This document shows, piece after piece, positions 8,325-16,714 of a DNA stretch of 64,000 bases (the stretch's first letter is position 1; the number at the start of each line of letters is the position of its first letter). The position numbers were made by a program, and so were the translations under genes. The notes under the pieces were generated by a model, which was not told the DNA's origin, ran no database searches, and worked only from the letters and a program-made list of their open reading frames with translations. This stretch comes from an uncultured Erythrobacter sp. (lineage in GTDB: Bacteria; Pseudomonadota; Alphaproteobacteria; Sphingomonadales; Sphingomonadaceae): NCBI RefSeq assembly GCF_958304185.1, contig NZ_OY284433.1, forward strand, positions 620,001 to 684,000, in the 5' to 3' direction.

Positions 8325-9529
8325 GCCTTTCCGGCGATCACGCTGCTGGCCAGATCGCGCAGCGCCTGATTGATGTCCGGGCCGTGATCGGTGTTGAATT
8401 GCACTGCCGCGGCAAAGCCATGATCGAGGAAATAGCCGACGTTCGAGGTATAGCCGGGAAAGAAGCCGGAATGGCTGATATAGCGCCCAAAGCCTGCACG
8501 CTCGTTCACAAACACGCCCAGCCCGTAAACCGATGTTACCTCGGCGGTCTTGACCACCGGCAGGGTTGATGCGGTCATCTGGGCAAAGCTGGCGGGCGAA
8601 ATGATCTCCCCGCGCGCCAGCTTCCAGTAGAATCGCGCCAGCGCGCGCGGGGTCAGGGCAAGGCCGCCACCGGTGTATTCGAGCGAAGGATCGTGGCGCA
8701 GCACGCCAGCATCATCGGTCACGCGACCAGTCATGCCTGCCATCGCCGCAATCACGTCGCCGCGCGCGAAACCTGCCGCAAGCCCTGGGATCGTACGGGT
8801 GTTGGCGGGCAGCACATCGCCGTGCGGATCGCCGAGCTTGGCCAGCACCCGCTCTTGCAGCAGCGTGTAGTAGGGCTTGCCCGTCACCTTCTCGGCCGTG
8901 ATCCCGGCGAGGTGGTAGTGCAGATCGGAATAGGCATGGGCCGCGCCGGGCTCATTCAAGGGCGCAGCATCAAGGATGAAGGACAGCATCTTGCGCGGCG
9001 AATAGGCGATGTCCTCTCCCGCCACCGCGTCCCACATATAACTGCGCATGAAGGCGCCGATGTCGAGGAACTGCGGAAAGCCCGCACCGTGCATCAGCAG
9101 CATTCGAAGGGTCAGCGCCTTGGCATTGGGCAGGCGCGCGAACCAGCTTTCGTCACCGAACACCGGCGCGATGGGCGCATCGAGATCGAGGATGCCGTCC
9201 TCGGCGAGACTGAGCAGCGTGGCGGCGCAGAAGGTCTTGCCCGTGCTGCCACCCATCAGCCGGGTGGCATTGGTCATGGCCAATCCCACCTGCGGATCGG
9301 CCAACCCGGCGACGGCTGTGACAATCCGCGCATCCGCGGTTGCGACGGCAGCGGACACACCCGGCGTCATGCGGGTCGCAAGCGTGGTGGTTGCGAAATC
9401 ACCCACCGCCGAACCCGTTTTGCTCTCTGCCGCCAGCAGCCTGCCCAGCGGCGTGCCGAAGGGCAGTGCCGCCAGTGCCAGACCTGCCCCGCCAAGCAAC
9501 TTGCGCCGCGAAATCCGAGGTGCCGTCAT
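8321..9529 (-). CDS. Tat-exported serine hydrolase (beta-lactamase/S12 family)
   Basis: A 402-residue S12-type hydrolase. The N-terminus RISRRKLLGGAG is a twin-arginine export signal, with hydrophobic core to about residue 33. The nucleophile motif is STGK (Ser95, Lys98), the Tyr motif is YSD, and HSG near the C-terminus replaces the KTG box. It overlaps the upstream deacylase gene by 4 bp, so both are co-transcribed. A periplasmic D-stereospecific amidase or esterase acting before import is a reasonable guess; carboxypeptidase or plain esterase activity cannot be excluded. Confidence 0.8.
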   Translation of the reverse strand: MTAPRISRRKLLGGAGLALAALPFGTPLGRLLAAESKTGSAVGDFATTTLATRMTPGVSAAVATADARIVTAVAGLADPQVGLAMTNATRLMGGSTGKTFCAATLLSLAEDGILDLDAPIAPVFGDESWFARLPNAKALTLRMLLMHGAGFPQFLDIGAFMRSYMWDAVAGEDIAYSPRKMLSFILDAAPLNEPGAAHAYSDLHYHLAGITAEKVTGKPYYTLLQERVLAKLGDPHGDVLPANTRTIPGLAAGFARGDVIAAMAGMTGRVTDDAGVLRHDPSLEYTGGGLALTPRALARFYWKLARGEIISPASFAQMTASTLPVVKTAEVTSVYGLGVFVNERAGFGRYISHSGFFPGYTSNVGYFLDHGFAAAVQFNTDHGPDINQALRDLASSVIAGKA

Positions 9530-11280
9530 GCTGCCCTCCCTTGCGCCCCGCGCACCACCCGTCCGGGCCGCACGCCTGTCAGCATATCATTGGCGGTAAC
9601 CACTTCGCCAGCCACCAATGTCGCAAGGTAGCCGCTGGCCGATTGCACGAAACGGGTGCCGCCTGCGGGGAGATCATTGCGCAACGTCGGCTTGCCAATT
9701 GCCAGCGCGGCGTGATCGATCACATTGATGTCCGCGCGATATCCCGGCGCGATCCGGCCCCGGTCATGCAGGCCGATATGTTCGGCAGGAGCGGAGGTCT
9801 GCAACTGCACCGCCCGCTCGATCCCGATGCGCGGGCCACGGGTGCGATCGCGGGTCCAGTGGCTCAACAGATAAGTCGGGAAGCTGCCGTCGCAAATATA
9901 TCCGACATGCGCGCCGCCGTCGCTCAACCCTAGAATGGCCCAAGGGTTGGTCAGCGTGTCGTGGACGAAATCATAATTCCCCCCGCCCCAGTTCATGATC
10001 GGCACGAAGACTTGGCCGGTGCCGTCCTGCGTGAGCAGCTGGTCATAAAGCAGATCGGGTACGCTCCGCCCGGTCGCCTGCGACTGGCCGTAGAGTGAGG
10101 CTTCGAGCGTTTGTTCATAGTCCGGCACCGGATCGAGGCAGAAGGTCCGCTGCGCCATGCGGATCGGATCAGCGCCCCATTCCTCGACCCGCGGGCTGAC
10201 CGACATGACGAAGTCCGAAATCGGCCGGTCCGCCTCGGTAAGCAGCTGCGACTTGAACGCCGGGTCGCGCATGATCCGCACCCGCTCAGCGTGGGGCAGG
10301 TGCATGATCGCCATGTAGCTTGGGCGGGTCATGAAGGGGTTGATCGTCCCTTGCAGGCTGTGGATGCCGCCAATCGCGCGCGGCGCGACCTGCGCGCGGA
10401 TCGGGACGCCGGCGGCGTTGAGCGCGTCCATTTCTCCGGTCACGTATTCGTGGAAACCCTCCGGCCAGGCGTCGTCCTGTTCATACGTGAAGGATAGTGG
10501 ACGGCGACTGCGGCGCGCCAATTCGGCGATGGTAGGAAAGTCGCCCGCGTTCTCGCGGTAGAAATCGTTGAAGATCTGGATCACGCCCTTGCCCACGCGC
10601 CCCATCGCTTCGCCCAGCGCATAAAGCTCGCTCGCGGCGACCTGCCGGGCATAGGTGGGGTTGCCGTTCGCATCGCGGTGGCCGACGGTATCGGCGGTGG
10701 TGAAGCCGAGCGCGCCGGCTTCCAGACCTTCGGTCAGCAGCGCCTGCATCGCGGCGATATCGTCAGGCGTGGCAGCTTCGCGCCGCACAGCCCGCTCGCC
10801 CATCACATAAAGCCTGAGCGGATTGTGCGGCACCTGAACGCCGATATCCATCGTGCGCGGGATTTGGTCGATGGCGTCGATATACTCGCCCATCGTCTCC
10901 CATTCCCAGGTGATGCCTTCGTGCAACGCCGTGCCGGGAATGTCCTCCACCCCCTCCATCAGCGCAATCAGCGTGTCGCGGTCGCGGCTGCGCGCCGGGG
11001 CAAAGCCGACCCCGCAATTTCCCATTATCGCGGTGGTGACGCCGTGGTTGGCGGAAGGGAGCATCTCGGCATCCCACGAGACCTGCCCGTCATAGTGCGT
11101 GTGAATGTCGATGAAGCCGGGGGTGACCAGAGCACCGTAAGCCTCGATCACGCGCGCGGCGGGCGTGGTGACCTTGCCGACCTCGATGATCACTCCGTCT
11201 TTGATACCAACATCAGCCGTGAAGGCCGGACGTCCCGTCCCGTCCACCACCGCCGCGCCCCTGATAAGGACATCGAGCAT
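9526..11280 (-). CDS. N-acyl-D-amino-acid deacylase family amidohydrolase
   Basis: A 584-residue metal-dependent amidohydrolase. HTHYDGQ (about residues 66-72) is the first metal motif, and GNCGVGFAP carries the Cys that bridges zinc in D-aminoacylases. The late segment SDGGAHVG supplies the conserved Asp. The family removes acyl groups from N-acyl-D-amino acids, giving free D-amino acids. I use the ATG at 11280, which follows GGGAGAGGTGGCA, rather than an upstream start that would run through the operator at 11337. It is first in an operon with the Tat-exported hydrolase, and divergent from the aminotransferase operon. Confidence 0.85.
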   Translation of the reverse strand: MLDVLIRGAAVVDGTGRPAFTADVGIKDGVIIEVGKVTTPAARVIEAYGALVTPGFIDIHTHYDGQVSWDAEMLPSANHGVTTAIMGNCGVGFAPARSRDRDTLIALMEGVEDIPGTALHEGITWEWETMGEYIDAIDQIPRTMDIGVQVPHNPLRLYVMGERAVRREAATPDDIAAMQALLTEGLEAGALGFTTADTVGHRDANGNPTYARQVAASELYALGEAMGRVGKGVIQIFNDFYRENAGDFPTIAELARRSRRPLSFTYEQDDAWPEGFHEYVTGEMDALNAAGVPIRAQVAPRAIGGIHSLQGTINPFMTRPSYMAIMHLPHAERVRIMRDPAFKSQLLTEADRPISDFVMSVSPRVEEWGADPIRMAQRTFCLDPVPDYEQTLEASLYGQSQATGRSVPDLLYDQLLTQDGTGQVFVPIMNWGGGNYDFVHDTLTNPWAILGLSDGGAHVGYICDGSFPTYLLSHWTRDRTRGPRIGIERAVQLQTSAPAEHIGLHDRGRIAPGYRADINVIDHAALAIGKPTLRNDLPAGGTRFVQSASGYLATLVAGEVVTANDMLTGVRPGRVVRGAQGRAA

Positions 11281-11336
11281 TGCCACCTCTCCCTTGGCCT
11301 GTTGCCGAAGGACTGTATGCCGGACAGTCGCGGATG

Positions 11337-11359
11337 AAAACATAATTCTGTTATGTTTT
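11337..11359. promoter_or_regulatory. Palindrome with 9-bp arms, putative TetR operator
   Basis: Perfect inverted arms AAAACATAA and TTATGTTTT flank the 5 bp TTCTG. The inner part matches the ACATAA-N5-TTATGT motif of the 7195 site. It lies between the divergent deacylase and aminotransferase genes (115-bp gap), where one site could control both operons. Confidence 0.65.
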
Positions 11360-11395
11360 GTTGCAGCAAGTGCGCTGGCCCGCTAAATTGATGGC

Positions 11396-12544
11396 ATGTC
11401 CAGCTTGATCCCGCCGCAGCGCCACCTGTTCGACATCCCTGCCGACCGGGCGTGGTTCAACTGCGCCTATATGGGCCCGCAGCTTCGTGGCGCGACCGCA
11501 GCCGGCATCGCAGCCGCCGCGCGCAAGGCCTCACCGTGGAGCATCACACCGAACGACTTCTTTGCCGAAACAGAAAAGGTGCGCCGCCTGTTCGGTGCTC
11601 TGATCGGGGCCGATCCCGAATGTATCGCGATCATGCCCTCGGCCAGCTACGGGCTGGAGCTCGCCGCCCGCACCTTGCCCCTTAGCCCCGGGCAAAAAGT
11701 GCTTGTGCTGGCCGAGGAATTCCCGAGCAACTACTACCCTTGGGCTGACCGTGCTGCGCAGGTTGGCGCGGCCATCGAGACCGTCCCGGCCCCGGCGGAC
11801 GGTGACTGGACGGCAGCGGTGCTTGCGCGGCTTCAACCCGATGTGGCGATTGCCGCCCTGCCCCATTGCCACTGGGCGAGCGGACTGGCGCTCGATCTTG
11901 TCCGCATCGGCGAGGCGTGCCGCGCCAATGGCACCCGGCTTGCGCTCGATCTCACCCAGTCCTGCGGCGCAATGCCGTTTTCGGTGGCGGAGGTGCAGCC
12001 GGACTTTATGGTCGCCGCGACCTACAAATGGTTGCTGGGCCCCTATTCAGTGGCGCTGGCTTATGTGGCGCCTGAATGGCACGGCGCGCGGCCCATCGAG
12101 CATGTCTGGGCCTCCCGCGCTGGGGCTGAGGACTTCTCCGGCCTCGTCAATTACCGCGACGAAACGCAGCCCGGCGCGCGGCGGTTCGACATGGGCGAAC
12201 GCTCCAATTTCGCGCTGCTGCCGGTTGCGATCGCGGCGCTGGAACAACTGCTCGACTGGCGGGTGGAGCGGATCGCGGCGAGCCTTGGCGCGCTCAATGC
12301 CCGTATTGCCAAGCGCCTCGCCGCTATCGGATATGCGCTGCCCCCGCCCGAGGTGCGCTCGCCGCACATCCTCGGCGTGGCGGTACCGCCGGGCAAGAGT
12401 GACATCGTCACGCGCCTCGCGGCGCAGCAGATCCACATCAGCCAGCGCGGGGCGATGCTGCGGATCTCGCCGCATCTGCATGTGTCCGACCACGATATCG
12501 ACCGGCTTTGCGATGCGCTGCACGCCATCGGGCAAGGCCAATGA
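11396..12544 (+). CDS. Class V PLP-dependent aminotransferase family protein
   Basis: A 382-residue fold-type I PLP enzyme. LALDLTQSCGA carries the Asp that contacts the pyridine nitrogen, and ATYKWLLGPYS carries the PLP-binding Lys (about residue 210). The family includes cysteine desulfurases, isopenicillin-N epimerases and various aminotransferases, so the exact reaction is open. Its place as first gene of an operon with a flavin oxidase, opposite a D-amino-acid deacylase, suggests transamination, racemisation or epimerisation of the released amino acids. The stop overlaps the next start (ATGA). Confidence 0.82.
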   Translation: MSSLIPPQRHLFDIPADRAWFNCAYMGPQLRGATAAGIAAAARKASPWSITPNDFFAETEKVRRLFGALIGADPECIAIMPSASYGLELAARTLPLSPGQKVLVLAEEFPSNYYPWADRAAQVGAAIETVPAPADGDWTAAVLARLQPDVAIAALPHCHWASGLALDLVRIGEACRANGTRLALDLTQSCGAMPFSVAEVQPDFMVAATYKWLLGPYSVALAYVAPEWHGARPIEHVWASRAGAEDFSGLVNYRDETQPGARRFDMGERSNFALLPVAIAALEQLLDWRVERIAASLGALNARIAKRLAAIGYALPPPEVRSPHILGVAVPPGKSDIVTRLAAQQIHISQRGAMLRISPHLHVSDHDIDRLCDALHAIGQGQ

Positions 12545-13731
12545 GCACAACCGCCGACGTCATCGTCATAGGCCTCGGCGCAGCGGGCAGCGCGGCGCTG
12601 TATCAACTTGCCCGCGCCGGGATAAGCGCCATCGGTATCGACCGCTGGGACCCGCCCCACGCGATGGGATCGAGCCACGGCGAAACCCGCATCACCCGTC
12701 AAGCCATCGGCGAGGGCGAGGTTTATGTCCCGCTGGTCCTTCGCTCGCACGAAATCTGGCGCGAGCTGGAGCAGGACACTGGCGAGCGCCTGCTGGAAGC
12801 CTGCGGGGTGCTAATCATCGGAGCAGAGGGCGGCGCGGCGATGCACCATAGCCGCAGCGGTTTTGTGCTGAACACCGTCGCCGCTGCGCAGGCGCACGGG
12901 ATCGTGCATGAGGTGCTGAGTGTCGACGAGGCGCGCCTCCGCTTCCCACAATTCGCCCTCACCGGCGATGAACTGGTCTACTTCGAACCCGGCGGCGGCT
13001 TCGTTTATCCCGAACGCTGCATCGCGGCGCAACTGATGATGGCCCGCAAGCTGGGTGCACGCATTCTCACCGGCACGGAGGTCACCGCTATCAGCGAAAC
13101 GGCAGGCGGAGTAGCGGTGCAAGCTGGTGGCACCACCTATCATGCCGACCGTGTGATCCTTGCGGCAGGCGCGTGGACCCCCTGCCTCGGCGCCAGCCCC
13201 GCCCTCGCCCCGCTCACCCTGCGGCGGCAAGTGCTGCACTGGTTCACGCCCGCGCGCCCGAAAGACTTCGCCGTCGGCACCTTCCCTGCTTTCATCTGGC
13301 TGCACGGCAATCGCGCCGAAGACAGCTTCTACGGCTTCCCGATCCCGGACGATCTAGGGCACGGGCTCGTCAAGGTCGCCGACGAGAACCAGACCCGCGC
13401 CACCGCCGATCCCGATCAGCTGGACCGCGAGGTGCGCGCTGAGGAAGCCGCCGCGATGCACCGCGATCACCTCGCCGGAAGGATCCCCGGCCTCACCCTG
13501 CCGCCGGTGCGCTCGGCCGCCTGTCTCTACACTTGCGCGCCGGATGCTGACTTCGTAATCGGGCCGCTTGATGAAAGCGAGCGCATCACGGTGGTTTCGG
13601 CCTGTTCAGGCCATGGCTTCAAGCATTCCGCAGCCGTGGGCGAACACGCCGTGCGGTTGATCACGCAAGGCCCAGCCGCGGCCATCCCCGCCTTCGATCC
13701 GCGCCGCCTAGCCGGAAGCCAGCTCGCATGA
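12541..13731 (+). CDS. FAD-dependent amine oxidase (SolA/monomeric sarcosine oxidase type)
   Basis: A 396-residue flavoprotein of the DAO family. The N-terminus has the dinucleotide-binding VIGLGAAGSAALYQLA. SSHGETRITRQA is the SolA/MSOX signature, and Cys328 in AACLYT matches the Cys that binds FAD covalently in SolA and sarcosine oxidase. It should oxidise an N-methyl or secondary amino acid, giving imino acid and hydrogen peroxide. In this setting a D-amino-acid-related amine is possible. The upstream aminotransferase and downstream ThDP gene overlap it by 4 bp each. Confidence 0.85.
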   Translation: MSTTADVIVIGLGAAGSAALYQLARAGISAIGIDRWDPPHAMGSSHGETRITRQAIGEGEVYVPLVLRSHEIWRELEQDTGERLLEACGVLIIGAEGGAAMHHSRSGFVLNTVAAAQAHGIVHEVLSVDEARLRFPQFALTGDELVYFEPGGGFVYPERCIAAQLMMARKLGARILTGTEVTAISETAGGVAVQAGGTTYHADRVILAAGAWTPCLGASPALAPLTLRRQVLHWFTPARPKDFAVGTFPAFIWLHGNRAEDSFYGFPIPDDLGHGLVKVADENQTRATADPDQLDREVRAEEAAAMHRDHLAGRIPGLTLPPVRSAACLYTCAPDADFVIGPLDESERITVVSACSGHGFKHSAAVGEHAVRLITQGPAAAIPAFDPRRLAGSQLA

Positions 13732-16085
13732 ACGCCCCCGCCCCCCTGATCGCCGCCGAGAACCCCGCACGCGCCGAACAGGTCGCGCTGCTGACCCAGA
13801 TCGAACAGCGGCTGCGCTGGCTGTCATCATGGACGGTGCACAACGCGAACAACCTGCGCGAGAAGCGCGATGGGCTGAAGGTCGGCGGGCATCAGGCGAG
13901 CTGCGCCTCGATCACGGCTGTGATGACCGCGCTCTATTTCCACGCGCTGCGCCCGCAGGACAAGGTGGCGGTGAAGCCTCACGCGGGGCCGGTGCTGCAC
14001 GCGATCCACTACCTGCTGGACGAACAGGCCCGCGAGAAGCTGGAGCGATTCCGCGGTCTCGGCGGTGTGCAGTCCTATCCCAGCCGCACCAAGGACACGA
14101 TTCCGGTCGACTTCTCCACCGGCTCGGTGGGCCTCGGCGTGGCGGTCACCGCGTTTAGCAGTCTGGTGCAGGATTATCTCGTCGCGCACGGCAAGCTGGC
14201 CGAGGCCGACACGGGCCGGATGATCGCGCTGATGGGCGATGCCGAGCTGGACGAAGGCAACATCTACGAATGCCTGATCGAAGGCTACAAGCACGACCTC
14301 AGGAACTGCTGGTGGATCGTCGACTACAACCGCCAGTCACTGGACGCGACCACCGCCGACCGGATGTTCCGCCGGTTCGACGACATCTTCGAAACCTGCG
14401 GCTGGCGGGTGGTGACGCTGAAGCACGGACGGTTGCAGCGCGAGGCGTTCAAGCGCCCCGGCGGGCAGGCGCTGGAAGACTGGATCGAGAACTGCCCTAA
14501 CGCCGATTTCGCGGTTCTGACCTATCTCGGCGGCGCGGCGTGGCGCGAGCGGCTGACGCGCGATCTGGGCGATGCCAATGGCGTTGCCGAACTGCTGGCT
14601 GCGCATGATGATGCGCAGCTCGCCCGGTTGATGACCAACCTTGGCGGGCATTGCATCGAGACGCTGATCGACGCGTTCGACAATGTGACCGACGACCGCC
14701 CGACGCTATTCATCGCTTACACCGTCAAGGGTTATGGCCTGCCGCTCGCGGGCCACAAGGACAACCACTCGGGCATGATGAACACGGCGCAGATCGAAGG
14801 TCTGCGCGCCGAACTCGGGATCGAACCGGGCCAGGAGTGGGACAAGTGGGCGGGTCTCGGCGACAATCTCGCCGCACGGCTCGAAGCGCTGGTGAAAGAT
14901 AGCCCGATTGCGCGCAAGGTGGCGGAACATCGCGCGCCCGCCGTGCCCGTGCCCCCGCGCCTGCCGGTGCCTGAGGGCGCCGTGCAATCGACCCAGGCCG
15001 CCTTCGGGCGGGTGCTGTTCGATCTCGCCAAGTCGGACGAGGCGCTGGCCGACCGGCTGGTGACAACCGCGCCCGATGTGACACAGACCACCAACCTCGG
15101 GGCCTTCGTCAACCAGCGCGGGCTGTTCCGGCGGCAGGAACTGGCCGACGTGTTCCAGAAGGCGCGCATCCCTTCGGCGCAGAAATGGACGGCGACGACC
15201 GCAGGCCAGCATATCGAGCTGGGCATTGCCGAGAACAATTTCTTCCTGCTGCTCGCCTCGCTTGGCCTCTCCGCACCGCATTTCGGCACGCGGCTGCTGC
15301 CGGTGGGGACGGTCTATGATCCCTTCATCGCGCGCGGCCTCGATGCGCTCAACTACGGCTGCTATCAGGACGCGCGGTTTCTGCTGATCGGCACGCCTTC
15401 GGGCATCACGCTGGCGGGCGAAGGCGGCGCGCATCAGTCGATCAACACGCCGCTGATCGGGATGGGACAGCCGGGCCTCGAAAGTTTCGAACCCGCCTTT
15501 GCCGATGAGGTCGCCTTGCTGATGCGCTGGGCGTTTGCCCATATGCAGGCAGACGACGGCAGTTCGGTCTATCTGCGCCTCACCACCCGCCAGATCGAAC
15601 AACAGCCGCGCGGCAGCGACGCGTGGGAAGCGGATGCGCTTGCCGGGGCGTACTGGATGCGCGAACCTGCACCGGGGTCAACGGCCGCCATCGCCTATTG
15701 CGGCGCGGTTGCGCCCGAGGCGCTTAGCGCGTGGGAGGCGTTGCAGGACGATCTCCCCGGCCTTGGTCTGCTCGCAGTGACCTCGCCCGACCGCTTGCAC
15801 CGCGATTGGTCGGCTGCGCGGGCCGCACGCTGGAACGGGAGTGCACGCACGCCGAGCCACATCGAGACGCTGCTCAGCCAGCTTGGCCCCGGCGCAGGCC
15901 TCGTCACCGTGCTCGACGGCTCGCCCGCCGCGCTGTCGTGGCTTGGCGGCGTATCCGGCCACAAGGTCAGCCCATTGGGCACCGACCGCTTCGGCCAGAC
16001 CGGCGATCTGCCCGATCTCTACCGCACCTATCGCCTTGATGCCGAAGCCATCATCGATGCCATGGCCGAACTGTTCCTGCATTGA
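13728..16085 (+). CDS. Transketolase/pyruvate dehydrogenase E1 (AceE)-like ThDP enzyme
   Basis: A 785-residue thiamine-diphosphate enzyme that resembles homodimeric PDH E1 but is about 100 residues shorter than AceE. The ThDP motif starts at GDAELDEGN (about residue 170) and ends in NRQS. Early His-rich segments (VGGHQASCAS, VKPHAGPVLHA), the central pyrimidine domain with ELGIAENNF and a C-terminal transketolase domain are all present. No E2 or E3 partner lies nearby. The gene is coupled by 4-bp overlaps to the oxidase and to the Lrp gene, so it may decarboxylate or transfer 2-oxo acids made by deamination. The substrate is inferred only. Confidence 0.8.
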   Translation: MNAPAPLIAAENPARAEQVALLTQIEQRLRWLSSWTVHNANNLREKRDGLKVGGHQASCASITAVMTALYFHALRPQDKVAVKPHAGPVLHAIHYLLDEQAREKLERFRGLGGVQSYPSRTKDTIPVDFSTGSVGLGVAVTAFSSLVQDYLVAHGKLAEADTGRMIALMGDAELDEGNIYECLIEGYKHDLRNCWWIVDYNRQSLDATTADRMFRRFDDIFETCGWRVVTLKHGRLQREAFKRPGGQALEDWIENCPNADFAVLTYLGGAAWRERLTRDLGDANGVAELLAAHDDAQLARLMTNLGGHCIETLIDAFDNVTDDRPTLFIAYTVKGYGLPLAGHKDNHSGMMNTAQIEGLRAELGIEPGQEWDKWAGLGDNLAARLEALVKDSPIARKVAEHRAPAVPVPPRLPVPEGAVQSTQAAFGRVLFDLAKSDEALADRLVTTAPDVTQTTNLGAFVNQRGLFRRQELADVFQKARIPSAQKWTATTAGQHIELGIAENNFFLLLASLGLSAPHFGTRLLPVGTVYDPFIARGLDALNYGCYQDARFLLIGTPSGITLAGEGGAHQSINTPLIGMGQPGLESFEPAFADEVALLMRWAFAHMQADDGSSVYLRLTTRQIEQQPRGSDAWEADALAGAYWMREPAPGSTAAIAYCGAVAPEALSAWEALQDDLPGLGLLAVTSPDRLHRDWSAARAARWNGSARTPSHIETLLSQLGPGAGLVTVLDGSPAALSWLGGVSGHKVSPLGTDRFGQTGDLPDLYRTYRLDAEAIIDAMAELFLH

Positions 16086-16564
16086 GCGCAGAGCGTCCCT
16101 CCGCGCCGCTCGACGCCTATGAAAAGCGCATCTTGCGGCTGTTGCAGGAAGACGCCTCGCTCTCGAATGCCGAGATCGCCGAGAAAGTAGGCCTGTCGGC
16201 CTCACCCTGCTGGCGGCGGATCGACCGGCTGGAGCGCGAAGGCTTTATCAAGAGTCGGGTGGCGCTGCTGGATCGCCGCAAGGTTGGGCTGAACGCGCAG
16301 ATCTTCGCGCAGGTCAAACTGAACGCCCACGGCCGCGCCAATCTTGACGAATTCGCCGCCGCGATCCGCGATCTGCCTGAAGTGCTCGAATGCTACGTGA
16401 TGATGGGTTCGGTCGACTTCCTGCTGCGCATCGTCGCGCCCGATATCGAGGCTTATGAAAAGCTGTTCTTCAACCGCCTGTCGCAATTGCCGGGCGTGCA
16501 GGAAGTGAACTCGACCGTGGCGCTGTCAGAGATCAAGTCAACCACGGCGCTGCCCCTGGACTAG
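16082..16564 (+). CDS. Lrp/AsnC family transcriptional regulator
   Basis: A 160-residue regulator. Residues 10-60 form the AsnC-type helix-turn-helix (RLLQEDASLSNAEIAEKVGLS), and residues 75-150 the RAM ligand domain (VLECYVMMGSVDFLLRIVAPD). The likely start is a TTG in a TTGA overlap with the stop of the ThDP gene; no other start fits as well. These proteins sense amino acids. It is last in the aminotransferase operon and probably controls that operon or the following dehydrogenase, whose upstream region has an AT-rich inverted repeat. Confidence 0.85.
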   Translation: MSAERPSAPLDAYEKRILRLLQEDASLSNAEIAEKVGLSASPCWRRIDRLEREGFIKSRVALLDRRKVGLNAQIFAQVKLNAHGRANLDEFAAAIRDLPEVLECYVMMGSVDFLLRIVAPDIEAYEKLFFNRLSQLPGVQEVNSTVALSEIKSTTALPLD

Positions 16565-16601
16565 GAGCCGGGTTTGGCGTTTCGCACGATTTGACCGGCT
16601 A

Positions 16602-16638
16602 GATGAAAATTATCGCAAGAACTGACCGATAATTCATC
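16602..16638. promoter_or_regulatory. AT-rich inverted repeat, possible Lrp site
   Basis: GATGAAAATTATCG (16602-16615) and CGATAATTCATC (16627-16638) are inverted copies apart from two extra A. The pair lies in the 150-bp gap between the Lrp gene and the amino acid dehydrogenase. Lrp-type proteins favour such AT-rich dyads; the link is inferred from position. Confidence 0.4.
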
Positions 16639-16714
16639 CAAACCCGCAATCTTGGGTGAGATTTTCCCGGCTAGAACTGCACAATGGGCCCTACCAATCA
16701 GGAGCCCTTTGACC

